DNA from: Alopecurus myosuroides
Lineage: Eukaryota; Streptophyta; Magnoliopsida; Poales; Poaceae
Length of the DNA: 64,000 bases
Reading direction: 5' to 3'
Assembly: GCA_028641055.1 (NCBI GenBank)
Contig: CM054062.1
Coordinates: 140,100,682 to 140,164,681, forward strand
Shown here in pieces: positions 23,857-34,129 of the stretch (positions are counted from its first letter, which is position 1; every line of letters begins with the position of its first letter). The position numbers and the translations under genes were made by a program. A model generated the notes under the pieces. That model did no database searches. It was not told the DNA's origin and saw only the letters and a list, made by a program, of their open reading frames with translations.

Positions 23857-25074
23857 GCAAGTATTCACTCACATGAACCATTGTGTTCCTTTCAACATTG
23901 GATACCGATACTTGCCGTTGTCTATTCTGCTATCCCTATGAATCGTTGCTTCTGTTACGAACCTATCACATGTTATCCTTTAACCCTGATATAGCCTCAC
24001 CTCCACACCTATAATCCCATTGCTTGTTGCCCGTGTCTTACTAGCATGCTTAGGGTTGTTTTGCTCGAGTCTGTTACCCGTTACTTTCTGTTACTATATT
24101 TCTATTATGTTCTGGGGCTCGATGTTAAACAACAACCTGTTAATTTTGAGGTAATAATAATTTGATGATAAGGCACCGGCAGGAGACCCGGCGTGGTTTT
24201 GAGGCCTGCTAGTGTCGACCCTAATTAGGAAAAGGGTCTTGTCTACTGATCCATGATGAGCGCACTAACCGCATGTGGGAAGCGTGTATGGGCGCCCCCC
24301 TCAATTTGATTCGATTCGCATCTCGTCCAAATCGCCACACTTAGTTTGGGCTTTCCATTTGATGCACTCATATGCAGGTACGAACCCGAGGCCAGGGTGG
24401 AACTTTTGTAGTCGGCATTTAGGGCGGCGTGGTCTTAGAGTGCTATGAGGGTCCCCCTTTTCTTCGTGGGGGCTCGATTAGCCGCGCACGCACAGCACGT
24501 GGTTCTTTGGGCTTGATGCGAAGAAGAGTTGAGTTGTGTTGAGTGCCCCGCTTGGTGGAAGGCATTCCATCTGGCGGGTTATTCTTACGTGTACGGCCAA
24601 ATTGGTGCACCCCTGCAGGGATAAATCTTCTCGAGAAGCCGTGTTTTCCGCGGTTATGTATGACTTGGTGAAAGTACTGGCTAACAAGTACTCAGAACAA
24701 CTTACACCTAACTAATGATAACTTGACTAGTAATAGTCTTATCGACACAATAACTTGACCCATCATTAATCCAACTGTGTGAGTTATCCTCGGATTGCTT
24801 CTTTGGATAAGGGGCGAGATCCAGGATGGGTTTGATTGGAGTTGGTTATAGTTGGTTACGATACGCTATCTTATCTCCTTTCTGTTAGCCGGAAGTTATA
24901 GCATGTATCTGTAGTTGGATAGTGCAGCCCGTTGCCGCATCGTTTGTATCACCCTTTCTTCCTTTGAACCCAAAGCATCTGTGCTTGATGTTGTTGGGTA
25001 CATTTTGGTGAATTGTGAGTCTTGCTTGCCAGTACGTTTATGTACTGACCCCTTTGGGGCTGTGGTTTCCGCAG

Positions 25075-25139
25075 ACTACGCTTACGAGGATCCCCGTGAT
25101 GGCTACTACGTGGAGTTTGACGAGGCTGCTGACGAGTAG
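25075..25139 (+). other. Putative terminal exon of an LTR-borne acidic mini-gene
   Basis: It follows TTTCCGCAG at 25066-25074. Bases AC plus 20 codons and a stop TAG (25137-25139) follow (YAYEDPRDGYYVEFDEAADE). The intron from 23857 would be 1218 bp in phase 1. The counterpart in the Tekay-like LTR is 38347-38453 with a 1212-bp intron. Confidence 0.45.
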
Positions 25140-28100
25140 ATAGCGGACCCGGGCAGGATCCGAGACATCGTGGATGGGCTCCGTCTTTTCGTTTCCGGCC
25201 TCTTAGGCCTATTTGGATCTTGTCTGTACTCAGACATTTTGGATGCTTCCGCTGTGTTGTAATGATGATATGTTGGGACATGTGTCCTCTGGATGATTGT
25301 ATTTGATATCTCTGCTCTAGTGAGAGCTATTTGCAACTTATTTCTATTTATTTGTGTCTTAGAGATCTGTTGTGCTATCATTTTGTTAAACGCCGTTGAC
25401 GTACCATGTGTGTTTGGTATGAAGTACGTCAATGGTAGTATCCTGATTTCTATGGGATGGTTTACGTAGACGATGAACAGTAGGGGTTGGTTGTCACACA
25501 TACGTGTGTTGGCCTACTCGTAAGAGATGCGGGTGCCGGTAAGCCCCGTAATCCAATCAACTACTGTTCAACGGAACTGCGAGTATCCTCTAGAAGTCCG
25601 TGTGCGACAGAATGTTACACATAATGGGAGAGCAAACACCTACCAGTTGAATAGGCATGGGAAGGATATAATTTTGAGACCTATGACACCACATCAAATT
25701 GTAAATGAGTCTCGTCAAAAAACTGAAGTGAATTTAGAGACTGAGAGTGAGAGAGAAAAACAAGAGAGTACTCCTTCTATGAGTGAAAAAAATAAGCTGA
25801 GTGGTAAAAATAAAAGTGAGGAAGTGAGCCTATTATGGATGCTAGCCACCAAAGAGGATTTGAGAGAGTTTAGAGAGGACCCTACTATGCTCCCTATAGT
25901 GCTCATGCACAAGGTCGAAATTTTGGTTTCTTCTGACATGACCCCTATTCCTCTTGGTGTCTCTCATGTGTTGCAGGATTTTGATGATGTTTTTCCAGAG
26001 GAGGTACCAGCAGGGCTGCCACCATTGCGTGGCATTGAGCATCAGATTGACTTGATCCCTGGAGCAACATTACCAAACCGAGCCCCTTACAGGACTAATC
26101 CCCAAGAAACCAAGGAAATTCAGAAACAAGTGCAGGAGCTACTCGACAAAGGTTATATTCGTATTAGCTTATCTCCATGTGTTGTTCCTGTTATTTTAGT
26201 GCCTAAGAAAGATGGTACTTGGCGCATGTGTGTTGATTGTAGAGCCATTAACAACATCACTATTCGTTATCGTCATCCTATACCTCGTTTGGAGGACATG
26301 TTAGATGAATTAAGTGGTGCTGCTGTGTTCTCTAAAATTGATTTGCGTAGTGGTTACCATCAAATAAGAATGAAAGAAGGGGATGAATGGAAAACTGCTT
26401 TCAAAACTAAATTTGGTTTATATGAATGGTTAGTGATGCCTTTTGGTTTAACTAATGCACCTAGTACTTTCATGAGACTTATGAACCATGTTTTGAGAGA
26501 GTTCATTGGAAAATTTGTGGTAGTTTATTTTGATGATATTCTCATATATAGCCACAATGAAACTGAGCATGTTGATCACATTAGACAAGTCTTGCATGTT
26601 TTAAGAGCAAATCAATTATATGGTAATCTTGCTAAATGTTCTTTTTGCAAAGACAAGGTCATTTTTCTGGGATATGTTGTATCTAAACATGGCATTGAAG
26701 TTGATGAATCTAAAATTGAAGCTATTAAGAATTGGACTGTTCCAACTAATGTTAGTGAGAAGTTTTAATGGATTGGCTGGTTTCTATAGAAGATTTGTCA
26801 AGGATTTTAGTACTCTTGCTGCACCATTGAATGATTTAACTAAGAAGGGTGTTGATTTTACATGGGGGGTAGAACAAGATATTGCTTTTGATGAGATTAA
26901 GAACAAATTGATTTCGGCCCCATTGTTAATATTGCCTAATTTCAACAAACAATTCGAAATTGAGTGTGATGCAAGTGGTATTGGTATTGGTGGTGTGCTT
27001 ATGCAAGAAAACAAACATGTTGCTTATTTTTCTGAGAAATTGCATGGTGCCCAATTGAACTATTCTGTTTATGATAAAGAATTGTATGCACTTGTTAGAG
27101 TTCTTGAGGTTTGGAAACATTATTTGTGGCCAAAAGAATTTATCATACATTCTGATCATGAAGCATTGAGATTTTTAAAGAGCCAATCTAGCCTTAATAA
27201 AAGACATGCTAAGTGGGTTAAATTCATTGAATCATTCCCATACATAATTAAATATAAGAAAGGCAAAGATAATGTTGTTGCTGATGCTCTCTCTAGGAAA
27301 AATATGCTATTAACTCAATTGGATGTGAAAATTCCTGGTTTGGAGAGTGTAAAAGATTTGTATGCTCAAGACAATGATTTTAAAACTGCTTATGCGAATT
27401 GTTCTACTGTGAAAGCATGGGATAAATTTCATTTGCATGATGGATATTTGTTTAGAGCTAACAAATTATGTGTGCCCGAGTCGTCCTTGCGTTTGTTATT
27501 GTTGCAGGAATCACACAGTGGTGGATTGATGGGACACTTTGGGAGGGAGAAAACATTGATGATGTTGGCTGATCACTTCGATTGGCCACGTATGAGAAGA
27601 GATGTGGAGAGGTTTGTGAGACGTTGCATCACTTGCAACAAGGCTAAGTCAAAACTGAAACCTCATGGTTTATATACTCCTCTTCCTGCACCTACTACAC
27701 CTTGGCAAGACATTAGTATGGATTTTGTGTTAGGATTGCCTAGGACTAAAAGAGGACATGATTCAATATTTGTGGTAGTTGATAGATTCTCTAAAATGTC
27801 ACATTTTATTACATGCCACAAGAGCGACGATGCGTCGCACATTGCTAATCTGTTTTTCAGGGACATAGTGATATTACATGGAGTACCCAAGACTATTGTT
27901 TTTTATCGTGATGTCAAGTTCATGAGCTATTTCTGGAAGACACTATGGGGGAAGCTGGGGACAAAGCTGCTGTTTTCTACTACTTGTCACCCCCAAACTG
28001 ATGGAAAAACGGAGGTGGTGAATCGCACATTATCCACATTGCTGCGAGCCATGATTAAAAAGAACCTGCGGGAGTGGGAGGAGTGTTTGCCTCATGTTGA

Positions 28101-28579
28101 GTTTGCATACAACAGGGCTGTACATTCTACTACTCAGTTATGCCCGTTTGAGGTGGTCTATGGTTTCAAACCCATTACACCACTTGATTTATTGCCACTT
28201 CCTATGCAAGAGAGAGTTAATATGGAGGCTTCTAAACGAGCTGATTATGTGAGGAAGATCCATGAGAATACCAAGGAAGCAATTGAGAAGACAGGAAAAC
28301 ATGTTGCTGAGAGGAGAAACAAGAAGAGGAAGGAGGTACTTTTTCGGCCAGGGGATTTGGTGTGGGTACACTTTCGTAAGGACAGATTTCCCACATTGCG
28401 CAAGTCCAAGTTGATGCCCCGCGGTGCTGGTCCATATAAAGTGCTTCACAAGATTAATGATAATGCATACATGATTGATCTTCCTGGTGATGAGTTTGGT
28501 GTGAGTAATTCGTTCAATGTTGCTGATCTTTCACCATACCATGGAGATGACCTTGATGCGTCGAGGTCGACGCCTTTTC

Positions 28580-28592
28580 AAGGGGGGAAGGA
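28580..28592 (+). promoter_or_regulatory. Polypurine tract of the CRM-like element, inside the coding frame
   Basis: AAGGGGGGAAGGA ends directly before the 3' LTR start TGATCAGGACATCC at 28593. It is translated within pol, because the ORF overlaps the LTR. Confidence 0.8.
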
Positions 28593-28736
28593 TGATCAGG
28601 ACATCCCTAGTACAATTGTTATTCCTCCTGTTGATGATGATGTTGCTGTTCAAGAAAAGCATGATGAATTAAGGATTGGTCCAATGACTAGATCAAGAAC
28701 CAAACTATTAGAACAGCAGGTGAACTCACTCCTTTT

Positions 28737-29555
28737 TTTTACACCAATACTGTGGGGGAAACCCCCACAGCCCCCCATTTATTAATAAAATAAAAGGTTA
28801 TTTACAGATATGTACAATATATACAAGGGGATTAGGGGAGTGAATTAATCCATGATGTCAAAAAAACAGAGTTTGCACTCTTCACCCTGTACTTAAGCAG
28901 AGTGACTTCCTGTATAAACAGGGCCTTCCAACCTCTAAAAGTTGGCTTGATGTTCTTGAAGATCCATCCATTTCTTTGCTTCCAGATGCACCAGCAGGCC
29001 AGGATCACAATCTCCACAAAACAAGGGCCAACAAAATGTTTTTTGGCAGACATGATAGCATATGATGAGGAGCCAGGGTGCCAAGGGATCTGTAAATAAT
29101 TCCAAATCCTTGTACTGAATGTACAATTGAAAAATAGGTGCCTCCAATCCTCATGAACTTGGCCAGGGCAGAGGACGCAATCAGAAGAAGTATTAATGAT
29201 CCAGTGCCTACGAAGCAACATATCCCTTGTATTAATTCTATCATGCAGTAGAAGCCAAGCAAAGAACATGTGCTTAGACTGACACTTGCTCTTCCAAATT
29301 GCAAAAGAAATTGAATCATCAGGGACATCATTAAAATGTTGCTTATAAAAAGAGCTAGGATGTAATCTGCCAGTTGAATGTGGACTCTTCCATTGGTCTG
29401 TAATATCAAGTTGTAATTTAAAATGACCAATCATGCATTTCAACAACCTTAGTTCTTCATTTGCTTGAATTGACAGAGGCAAAGCAAAATTCTGGATACA
29501 ATTTGTGCAAATCAGGAAATCATTCACAGACTGAAGCTTGTCCTTGGCAAAAGAG
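28737..29555 (-). mobile_element. 5'-truncated LINE inserted in the CRM 3' LTR
   Basis: The insertion interrupts the LTR between CACTCCTTTT and TTTAAATTATG, as comparison with the 5' LTR shows. A T run at its left edge is the poly(A) of a minus-strand element. The body encodes the zinc-finger C-terminal region of plant LINE reverse transcriptases. The target duplication is short and ambiguous (a few T). Confidence 0.8.
28832..29527 (-). pseudogene. LINE ORF2 C-terminal fragment (zf-RVT type)
   Basis: An open 231-codon frame carries hallmarks of the zinc-binding region downstream of plant LINE reverse transcriptase: AIWKSKCQSKHMFFAWLLL, RHWIINTSSDCVLCPG, EDWRHLFFNC, and the Trp-rich CWCIWKQRN end. 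The catalytic endonuclease and RT domains are absent because of 5' truncation, as is usual for LINE insertions. It is not expected to be functional. The first Met is only the first in the retained piece. Confidence 0.8.
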
Positions 29556-30349
29556 TTTAAATTATGATGTTTGTTCTTATGAGAATTTTATACTACCTAA
29601 ATCCCTACACTTATGTATGATTCAGGTTATTGATAACACAAACATCATGGGAGGCAAGGAGCATGGAATCATGGAGCAAAGCATTGGAGCACTCATGGAG
29701 GAAGATGATCATGCAAGTCCAAGGGAGAAGGAGGAGGCAGAATAATTGTTTTGTGTTCTCTCCAAACATAAGAGGTTGTCTATGGTTAGGAGAGAGGCCC
29801 CTGCGCCAAGGATGGTTCTCTCCAAACATAAGAGGTTGTCTATGGTTAGGAGAGAGTCCCACCCGAGTCTAATAAGGCCCTGCGTGGCTGGTTGGCCGCA
29901 CCCCCACTGTGGGTCGGTTTGTACCCCCTTAGTCCGAGTCAAAACCTTAGTTGGTTCCAGTCCTAGTTGGGTTGGGTCTGGTGCTTGCGCAACCAAGGTT
30001 GTGGCTTTACCCCCTCCCCTCTCTTATACCCTTTCACCTGCGTGTGAACGGGTTAGACTACCTTTATTCATAAACCCTAGAACTCCATTGTTGATTGCTT
30101 GAAGCATTCATCAGGAATTGATATTGCAAGTTTTGCGTGTTATCTGCTATTCCACTGGGAACTAGTTGATACAGGACCACTAGTAGTCAGTGGCTGCTCG
30201 TGCAAGTGTGTGGATTTACGAATATCCAAGGGATTGGTTGCTGCTGCAATTGGCATCAGGAATTAGCCGGAGAGTTCGTGGAGAGACACAATTTATTTGA
30301 TCCTTGTTATCGTGTGAGTTCATCGAGAAGATCGGGCAACCCCTTATCA

Positions 30350-31299
30350 ATAGCAATGAGAGAACCTTTTGATACCTTCGGGCGTTTATCCCCTCGAGCA
30401 TATTTGTACCCGTCACAATCAAGGGTACTCAGCGAGATCAAATTTCTCGCCATGGATGGTATGTGTTTCACTCCCGTCAATGTACGTGTCATCCCACCAT
30501 GGGTCTTGATCTGAACAGATCCAACGCCAACAATGTGACATTTGTTGTCGTTCCCCACACGCACAAAATCTCCAGTCTGCACAGCCTCATAAGAACTGAA
30601 CCAATCTTTGTTACAGCAAATATGAAACGAACAAGCAGTATCAAGAATCCACTCATCATCACGGGTAACACATGCAGCAAAAACAGCTAAGCATTCACCA
30701 TCCGAACTATTATCACCAGCAACAACAGTAGCCTTACCAGTACCATTATCATTACCGTCAGATTTATTTTTTGGTTGGTATGTGCCGTTCCTTTTCTCCT
30801 TGTTCTGCACCTTCCAGCAATCCTCAATGGTGTGATTGGTTTTCTTACAGTACCTGCAGAACTTGTCTCATCCTTTGGACTTTGAACGGTCCCTGATCTT
30901 ATCTCTGTTGTTGCTATTGTAGTTGTTATCTCGCTGCTCAGGTCTGCCTCGTACCTGCAATGCATCGACTTTGGAGGACGATACCTTAGACTGCACCATA
31001 ACTTTCATCTTTTCCCTGGTCTGCAAGGCCTCACAAACTTCCGCGAGGGTTAGTTCATCGCGGATTAATAGTATGGTATCCCGCAGGTTTGTAAAACAAC
31101 TTGGCAGCGAACATAACAACAGAAGAGCTAAATCTTCATCGTCATATTTTACCTCCGTCGACACTAGGTCGGACACGATCTCCTTAAAGATCGACAAGTG
31201 GCTCATGACAGAACCACCATCTTGCATCTTGAGCAAGAACAACTTCATCTTAACGTGCATCTTGTTGGTTAGATCTTTTGACATGCAGATCGATTCCAC
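30350..31299 (-). pseudogene. copia gag and protease remnant
   Basis: Reading minus from 31299 (MESICMSKDLTNKM), a Gag region of the UBN2 type (SLPSCFTNLRDTIL and LTLAEVCEALQTREK) is followed by a basic linker and a stop near 30868. The same frame then continues with the CCHC knuckle CRYCKKTNHTIEDC and the protease motif ILDTACSFHIC, where Ala replaces the expected Gly of DTG/DSG. It runs to GSLIAI at 30350, where the CRM-like element interrupts it, and continues at 17199. The true gag start and leader are lost in the deletion that joins 31299 to LTR sequence. Confidence 0.8.
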
Positions 31300-31362
31300 T
31301 CGTCAGAAGTTCGGCCTTTATCAGTATATACGAATACGAATTTGGATCACACCAAAATAACA
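31300..31362 (-). repeat. Remnant of the copia 5' LTR (63 bp)
   Basis: It matches the first 63 bases of the 3' LTR (14300-14362). The rest of the LTR, the primer site and the leader have been deleted, with a CTCG microhomology at the junction. Confidence 0.8.
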
Positions 31363-32289
31363 GCTAGTCATTTTCACATGTCCCTGATCACAAATAGCTT
31401 CTTTCCCACTTCAGTTATGCAGATTCACGACAATATAGCTGAGAGATAATTCTAAATACAATAGATTAGATAAAACTGGCAATTAATTGGTAAACTGAAG
31501 CACATAGTGCAGGCACAAAATTTGCAAGGCAAAAGAATCACATAATTCCACCCCTGCCCGTAGTTAGCACCAAACAGAAATCTCCACCATGCAATGCTTA
31601 GTTCTTCCAATACAATCTTGCAGGAGTGGGCTGAAGTTTGTCTACTCGTTGTGGGACATAGAACAAAATATTTCTACTATGGCTCAGAATAGAAAAAGCC
31701 ACATCTACTCCTGTAGTTACACATGCCGAAATCACTCATCACTACTAATCTGTTGATCTGGTAAGCAAGAACCGATTAATCAATTATGGTCCAAACCTCA
31801 CCTAGCATCACTACCGATCCACCACGCCCAATCCTGCTACATCGTCCTTCCTGTAAAGCGGATTACAGGAACAACAATAGAGGACGAACTTGGTTATTTG
31901 AAACGGAGAAGTAGCGACGCCTGGCGGCGAGGAAGTATTGACGGCAACCGGCGGTGTGGGAACACTTTGCGGCAGCGGCAGCTGGGAGATGGGCGTCCGG
32001 TGCGCTTATGATTCGCTCGAGCTTCGATATCAGCGTCGAGTCAAACGAGTGTTTGCACCGTCGTCGGTAGGGCCATCAATAGATGCCCGAGAGCTGGAGG
32101 CGGGTCGATCTGCTTCCCCCAATTCCTGCAACAAGGAATGCCGACTTCCAATCGATGATGCTGCCGAGGTAGGAGGACGGGGAGGGGATCGCAGGAGGAA
32201 AAGCCTCAGGCTGCGAGGAGGAGGCTGGTAGATCAGAGTGCCCGAGATTTGATTGCAGTTGCAGAGGATATCGTAGGAGACGGGAGTAG
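31363..32289. other. CACTA right arm, no identified gene
   Basis: The first 500 bases are AT-rich with nothing recognisable. From about 31890 it becomes GC-rich and resembles a promoter, 5' UTR or first-exon region on the minus strand (short frame with PRSLRLFLLRSPPRPP). This may be the 5' side of the same captured or transposon gene whose exon-like pieces lie in the left arm. I cannot prove it. Confidence 0.35.
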
Positions 32290-33601
32290 TGTTGGGAATA
32301 TGCCCTAGAGGCAATCATGTATGATGTAATTCCCATTGTATTCATAAGTTATTAAGTTGTCCTTGTTTTGAACATCTGATATATGTCATTGAATATGTGA
32401 TTCGATTGTGGAACTATATATTCATGTTGTTCATACTAGATTGTCCTTGGTCATTTAGGTTGTGGTGGACACACACCCTAGACTAATGTGAGTGTTGGCT
32501 GATGACACGGTTCCACTTGTCATGGGCATGGTGATGCCATTCCAACGTTCACGGACTTGGCTAAAGAGTTTAGCAAGTCGGACTGACCCACATTGAGATG
32601 CAACGATCAAGTCGTCATTTGCATGTCTCAATCAATGTAATCCTTAGACCTGAGGTTGTCGCACAATCCGAGTTGTGGATCACCGACTTAGGTTCTGTCA
32701 AACGTTGTTCTGTGACAAGGTAACTATAAAGGCAGAGTTCGGGTCGAATGAGAAGCAACCTGCGTGATGTGGATAATCAAGATGGGATTTTGCCCCTCCG
32801 ATTGGAGAGATATTCTCTGGGCCCTCTCGAGTGATATGATTCAGGTAGCATGGCCATGCGCGACTCAGTTAAGTGTTAACTGTGTCGGTTGACTAAGAGT
32901 TAGTCAGATGAATCACATGTCACAGATCGAGAAGAGAGTTGAGCTATTTAAGGGATGACGATAAGTCGCATATAGCTCGACAAGGTATATCGTGAGGCAA
33001 AAGGGACTAAGATGAATATCACATTGAAAGGTATGTCATCATGACTCAATGGTACTTGGGAGTCGGCACGTTCTGCTAGGAGCCGCTACCGATTGATCGA
33101 TTGGGAGTTGGACTCCAATCGTGTCCAAGTCGCCATGAGCCTGTAGGGTCGCACACTTAAGAGCGGGAGCAAGTATTGGTCGGGTTGGACCCGAACCGGA
33201 AATGGACTGGTTTTGTGAGTCGAACTCACAGAGGGAATGGGCCACAAGTGTTGTGAAGCCCATTACCATACGCTATATAAAGAGGGGCGCAGGTTGCCCA
33301 GCGGGCACGTTAGTCCACTCCCATGCGTTGGGAACCCTAGCCCCACTCAGTCCAGCCGTCGCCCCGGACCTAGCAGTCCGCCGTCGGAGCTCCTCCTCGG
33401 CAGAGGTGTTGTACGTTCAGCACTTTGACGTTCGAGGGATTGGATCGGCCGGACCGGATCGTGGGACTGCACTGCCCCGACGCGCTTCATCGATAATCCG
33501 CAACCGCGCGTCTAGTGGTAATCATCGTGGCATTCTACGTTGGCTAGATCTTGGAAGTACCGCGTAGGAAAAGTTTTCGTTTATCTCTACGCGTTCCAAC
33601 A
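32290..33601 (+). repeat. Solo LTR, plus strand (copia-type family)
   Basis: It runs from TGTTGGGAATATGCCC to GCGTTCCAACA, 1312 bp, with a perfect 5-bp duplication AGTAG at 32285-32289 and 33602-33606. A TATA box (GCTATATAAAG) lies near 33282. The start resembles the Angela/BARE LTR start, but the body differs. The same family recurs inverted at 34537-35865. Confidence 0.85.
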
Positions 33602-34129
33602 AGTAGACAAGGGCATCTCCAGTCGCCCCCCCAAGAGCCCCCCAGGCGGCCTTTTTAGCGGAGAAGAGGCGAATAGCACCGTTTCCGCACCAGTCGCCCC
33701 TCCCAGAAGCCCAAATAGCGTCGTTTCGTTGCTATTTCGCGCCGCGGCACCCAGGGCCAACCCAGCCCGCTGGGTTCGGCTTGGGGGGGGCGAAACTGCG
33801 CTGCTGCCCGCGCGGGCCAGCTCTGTCAGTGACGGGATGCAAAAACGCGCGAACAGAAACCCCCCGTGATCATCTTCTCGGCTCCCGCGTCGGTCAAAGG
33901 CTGCCGGCGTTTATGGCGTGGCGGCCGCCCAGTGCATGCGCCCGTTCAAAGGCTGCCAGCGTAATGGCGTGGCGGGCGGCTGTGGGGGGACACGCGCGCA
34001 TTACTGCCCGGCAGGCTACAAAACCCCCAGCCGCTTGCCGCCCGCCCCATTCTTCCACCTCGCTCCTCCCTCGCCCTTCTTCCTCGGCGCTCTCCTCTCT
34101 CCCCCATGCTCTCTCCTCCCTCCACGCAG

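Larger units (their letters stand above)
21205..25609 (+). repeat. Very long solo LTR (4405 bp) of a gypsy/LARD-type element
   Basis: It begins TGTAACATCCC and ends GTGTGCGACA, with a perfect 5-bp target duplication GAATG at 21200-21204 and 25610-25614. Removing it restores the protease frame of the host CRM-like element. No internal domain is present, so it is a solo LTR. The length is close to the 4.4-kb LTRs I recall for barley LARDs (Sukkula) and related Erika elements, but I cannot confirm identity. It looks gene-like: a TATA-like CTATTTAG near 21959, a CT-rich leader, splice-like GTGAGC at 22294 and 22411, a tRNA-like module near 22530, and two acidic exon-like segments (23779-23856 and 25075-25139). 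Confidence 0.85.
25615..29745 (+). pseudogene. CRM-like pol: RT, RNase H, integrase, C-terminal tail into the LTR
   Basis: The frame resumes after the solo LTR and reads a protease-RT linker, then RT motifs [25 protein letters not shown] and YFDDILIYS. Near 26760 about five bases are missing compared with the expected VSEVRSF motif, which shifts the frame to one open to 28736. RNase H ([13 protein letters not shown]) and integrase follow: finger [10 protein letters not shown] ... CITCNKAKS, first Asp in MDFVLGLP, Glu in GKTEVVNRT. The second catalytic Asp, expected in a SDRD motif, reads FYRD (near 27900). The tail [19 protein letters not shown] lies in the 3' LTR, is broken by the LINE 28737-29555, and ends at TAA 29743-29745. 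Confidence 0.85.
17200..30349 (+). mobile_element. CRM-like (centromeric-type) Ty3/gypsy chromovirus with both LTRs
   Basis: Two LTRs of about 935 bp (17200-18134; 28593-30349 with a LINE inside) flank gag-pol in one reading frame. Target duplications are ATAAC (17195-17199) and ATAGC (30350-30354), with one mismatch. LTRs begin TGAT(G/C)AGGACATCC. The coding frame runs about 115 codons into the 3' LTR, and the C-terminus carries [11 protein letters not shown]. From memory, that LTR start, the LTR overlap and the motif are features of the CRM lineage (Cereba/Quinta of Triticeae). By eye the LTRs differ at about a dozen sites, roughly 1.3 percent, so the insertion is fairly recent. It lost function through a frameshift and an integrase substitution. 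Confidence 0.65.
28593..30349 (+). repeat. 3' LTR of the CRM-like element, carrying a LINE insertion
   Basis: It is 1757 bp in total, or about 935 bp without the LINE, matching the 5' LTR length. By eye it differs from the 5' LTR at about a dozen sites (for example CCGC to CTTT near 30004). It retains the 60-bp-period repeat pair at 29757 and 29817. Confidence 0.85.
14016..31362 (-). mobile_element. Ty1/copia retrotransposon, inactive, split by a CRM-like element
   Basis: On the minus strand the order is LTR remnant (31300-31362), gag (from 31299), protease, integrase, RT, RNase H (to 14475), and 3' LTR (about 14016-14362). Integrase before RT defines Ty1/copia. The CRM-like element 17200-30349 sits between protease and integrase. 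Most of the 5' LTR, the primer-binding site and the leader are missing: gag sequence runs straight into the last 63 bases of LTR at a CTCG junction also present in the other LTR. Flanks of 5 bp do not match, so the outer left boundary (14016 or up to 18 bases earlier) is approximate. Confidence 0.75.
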
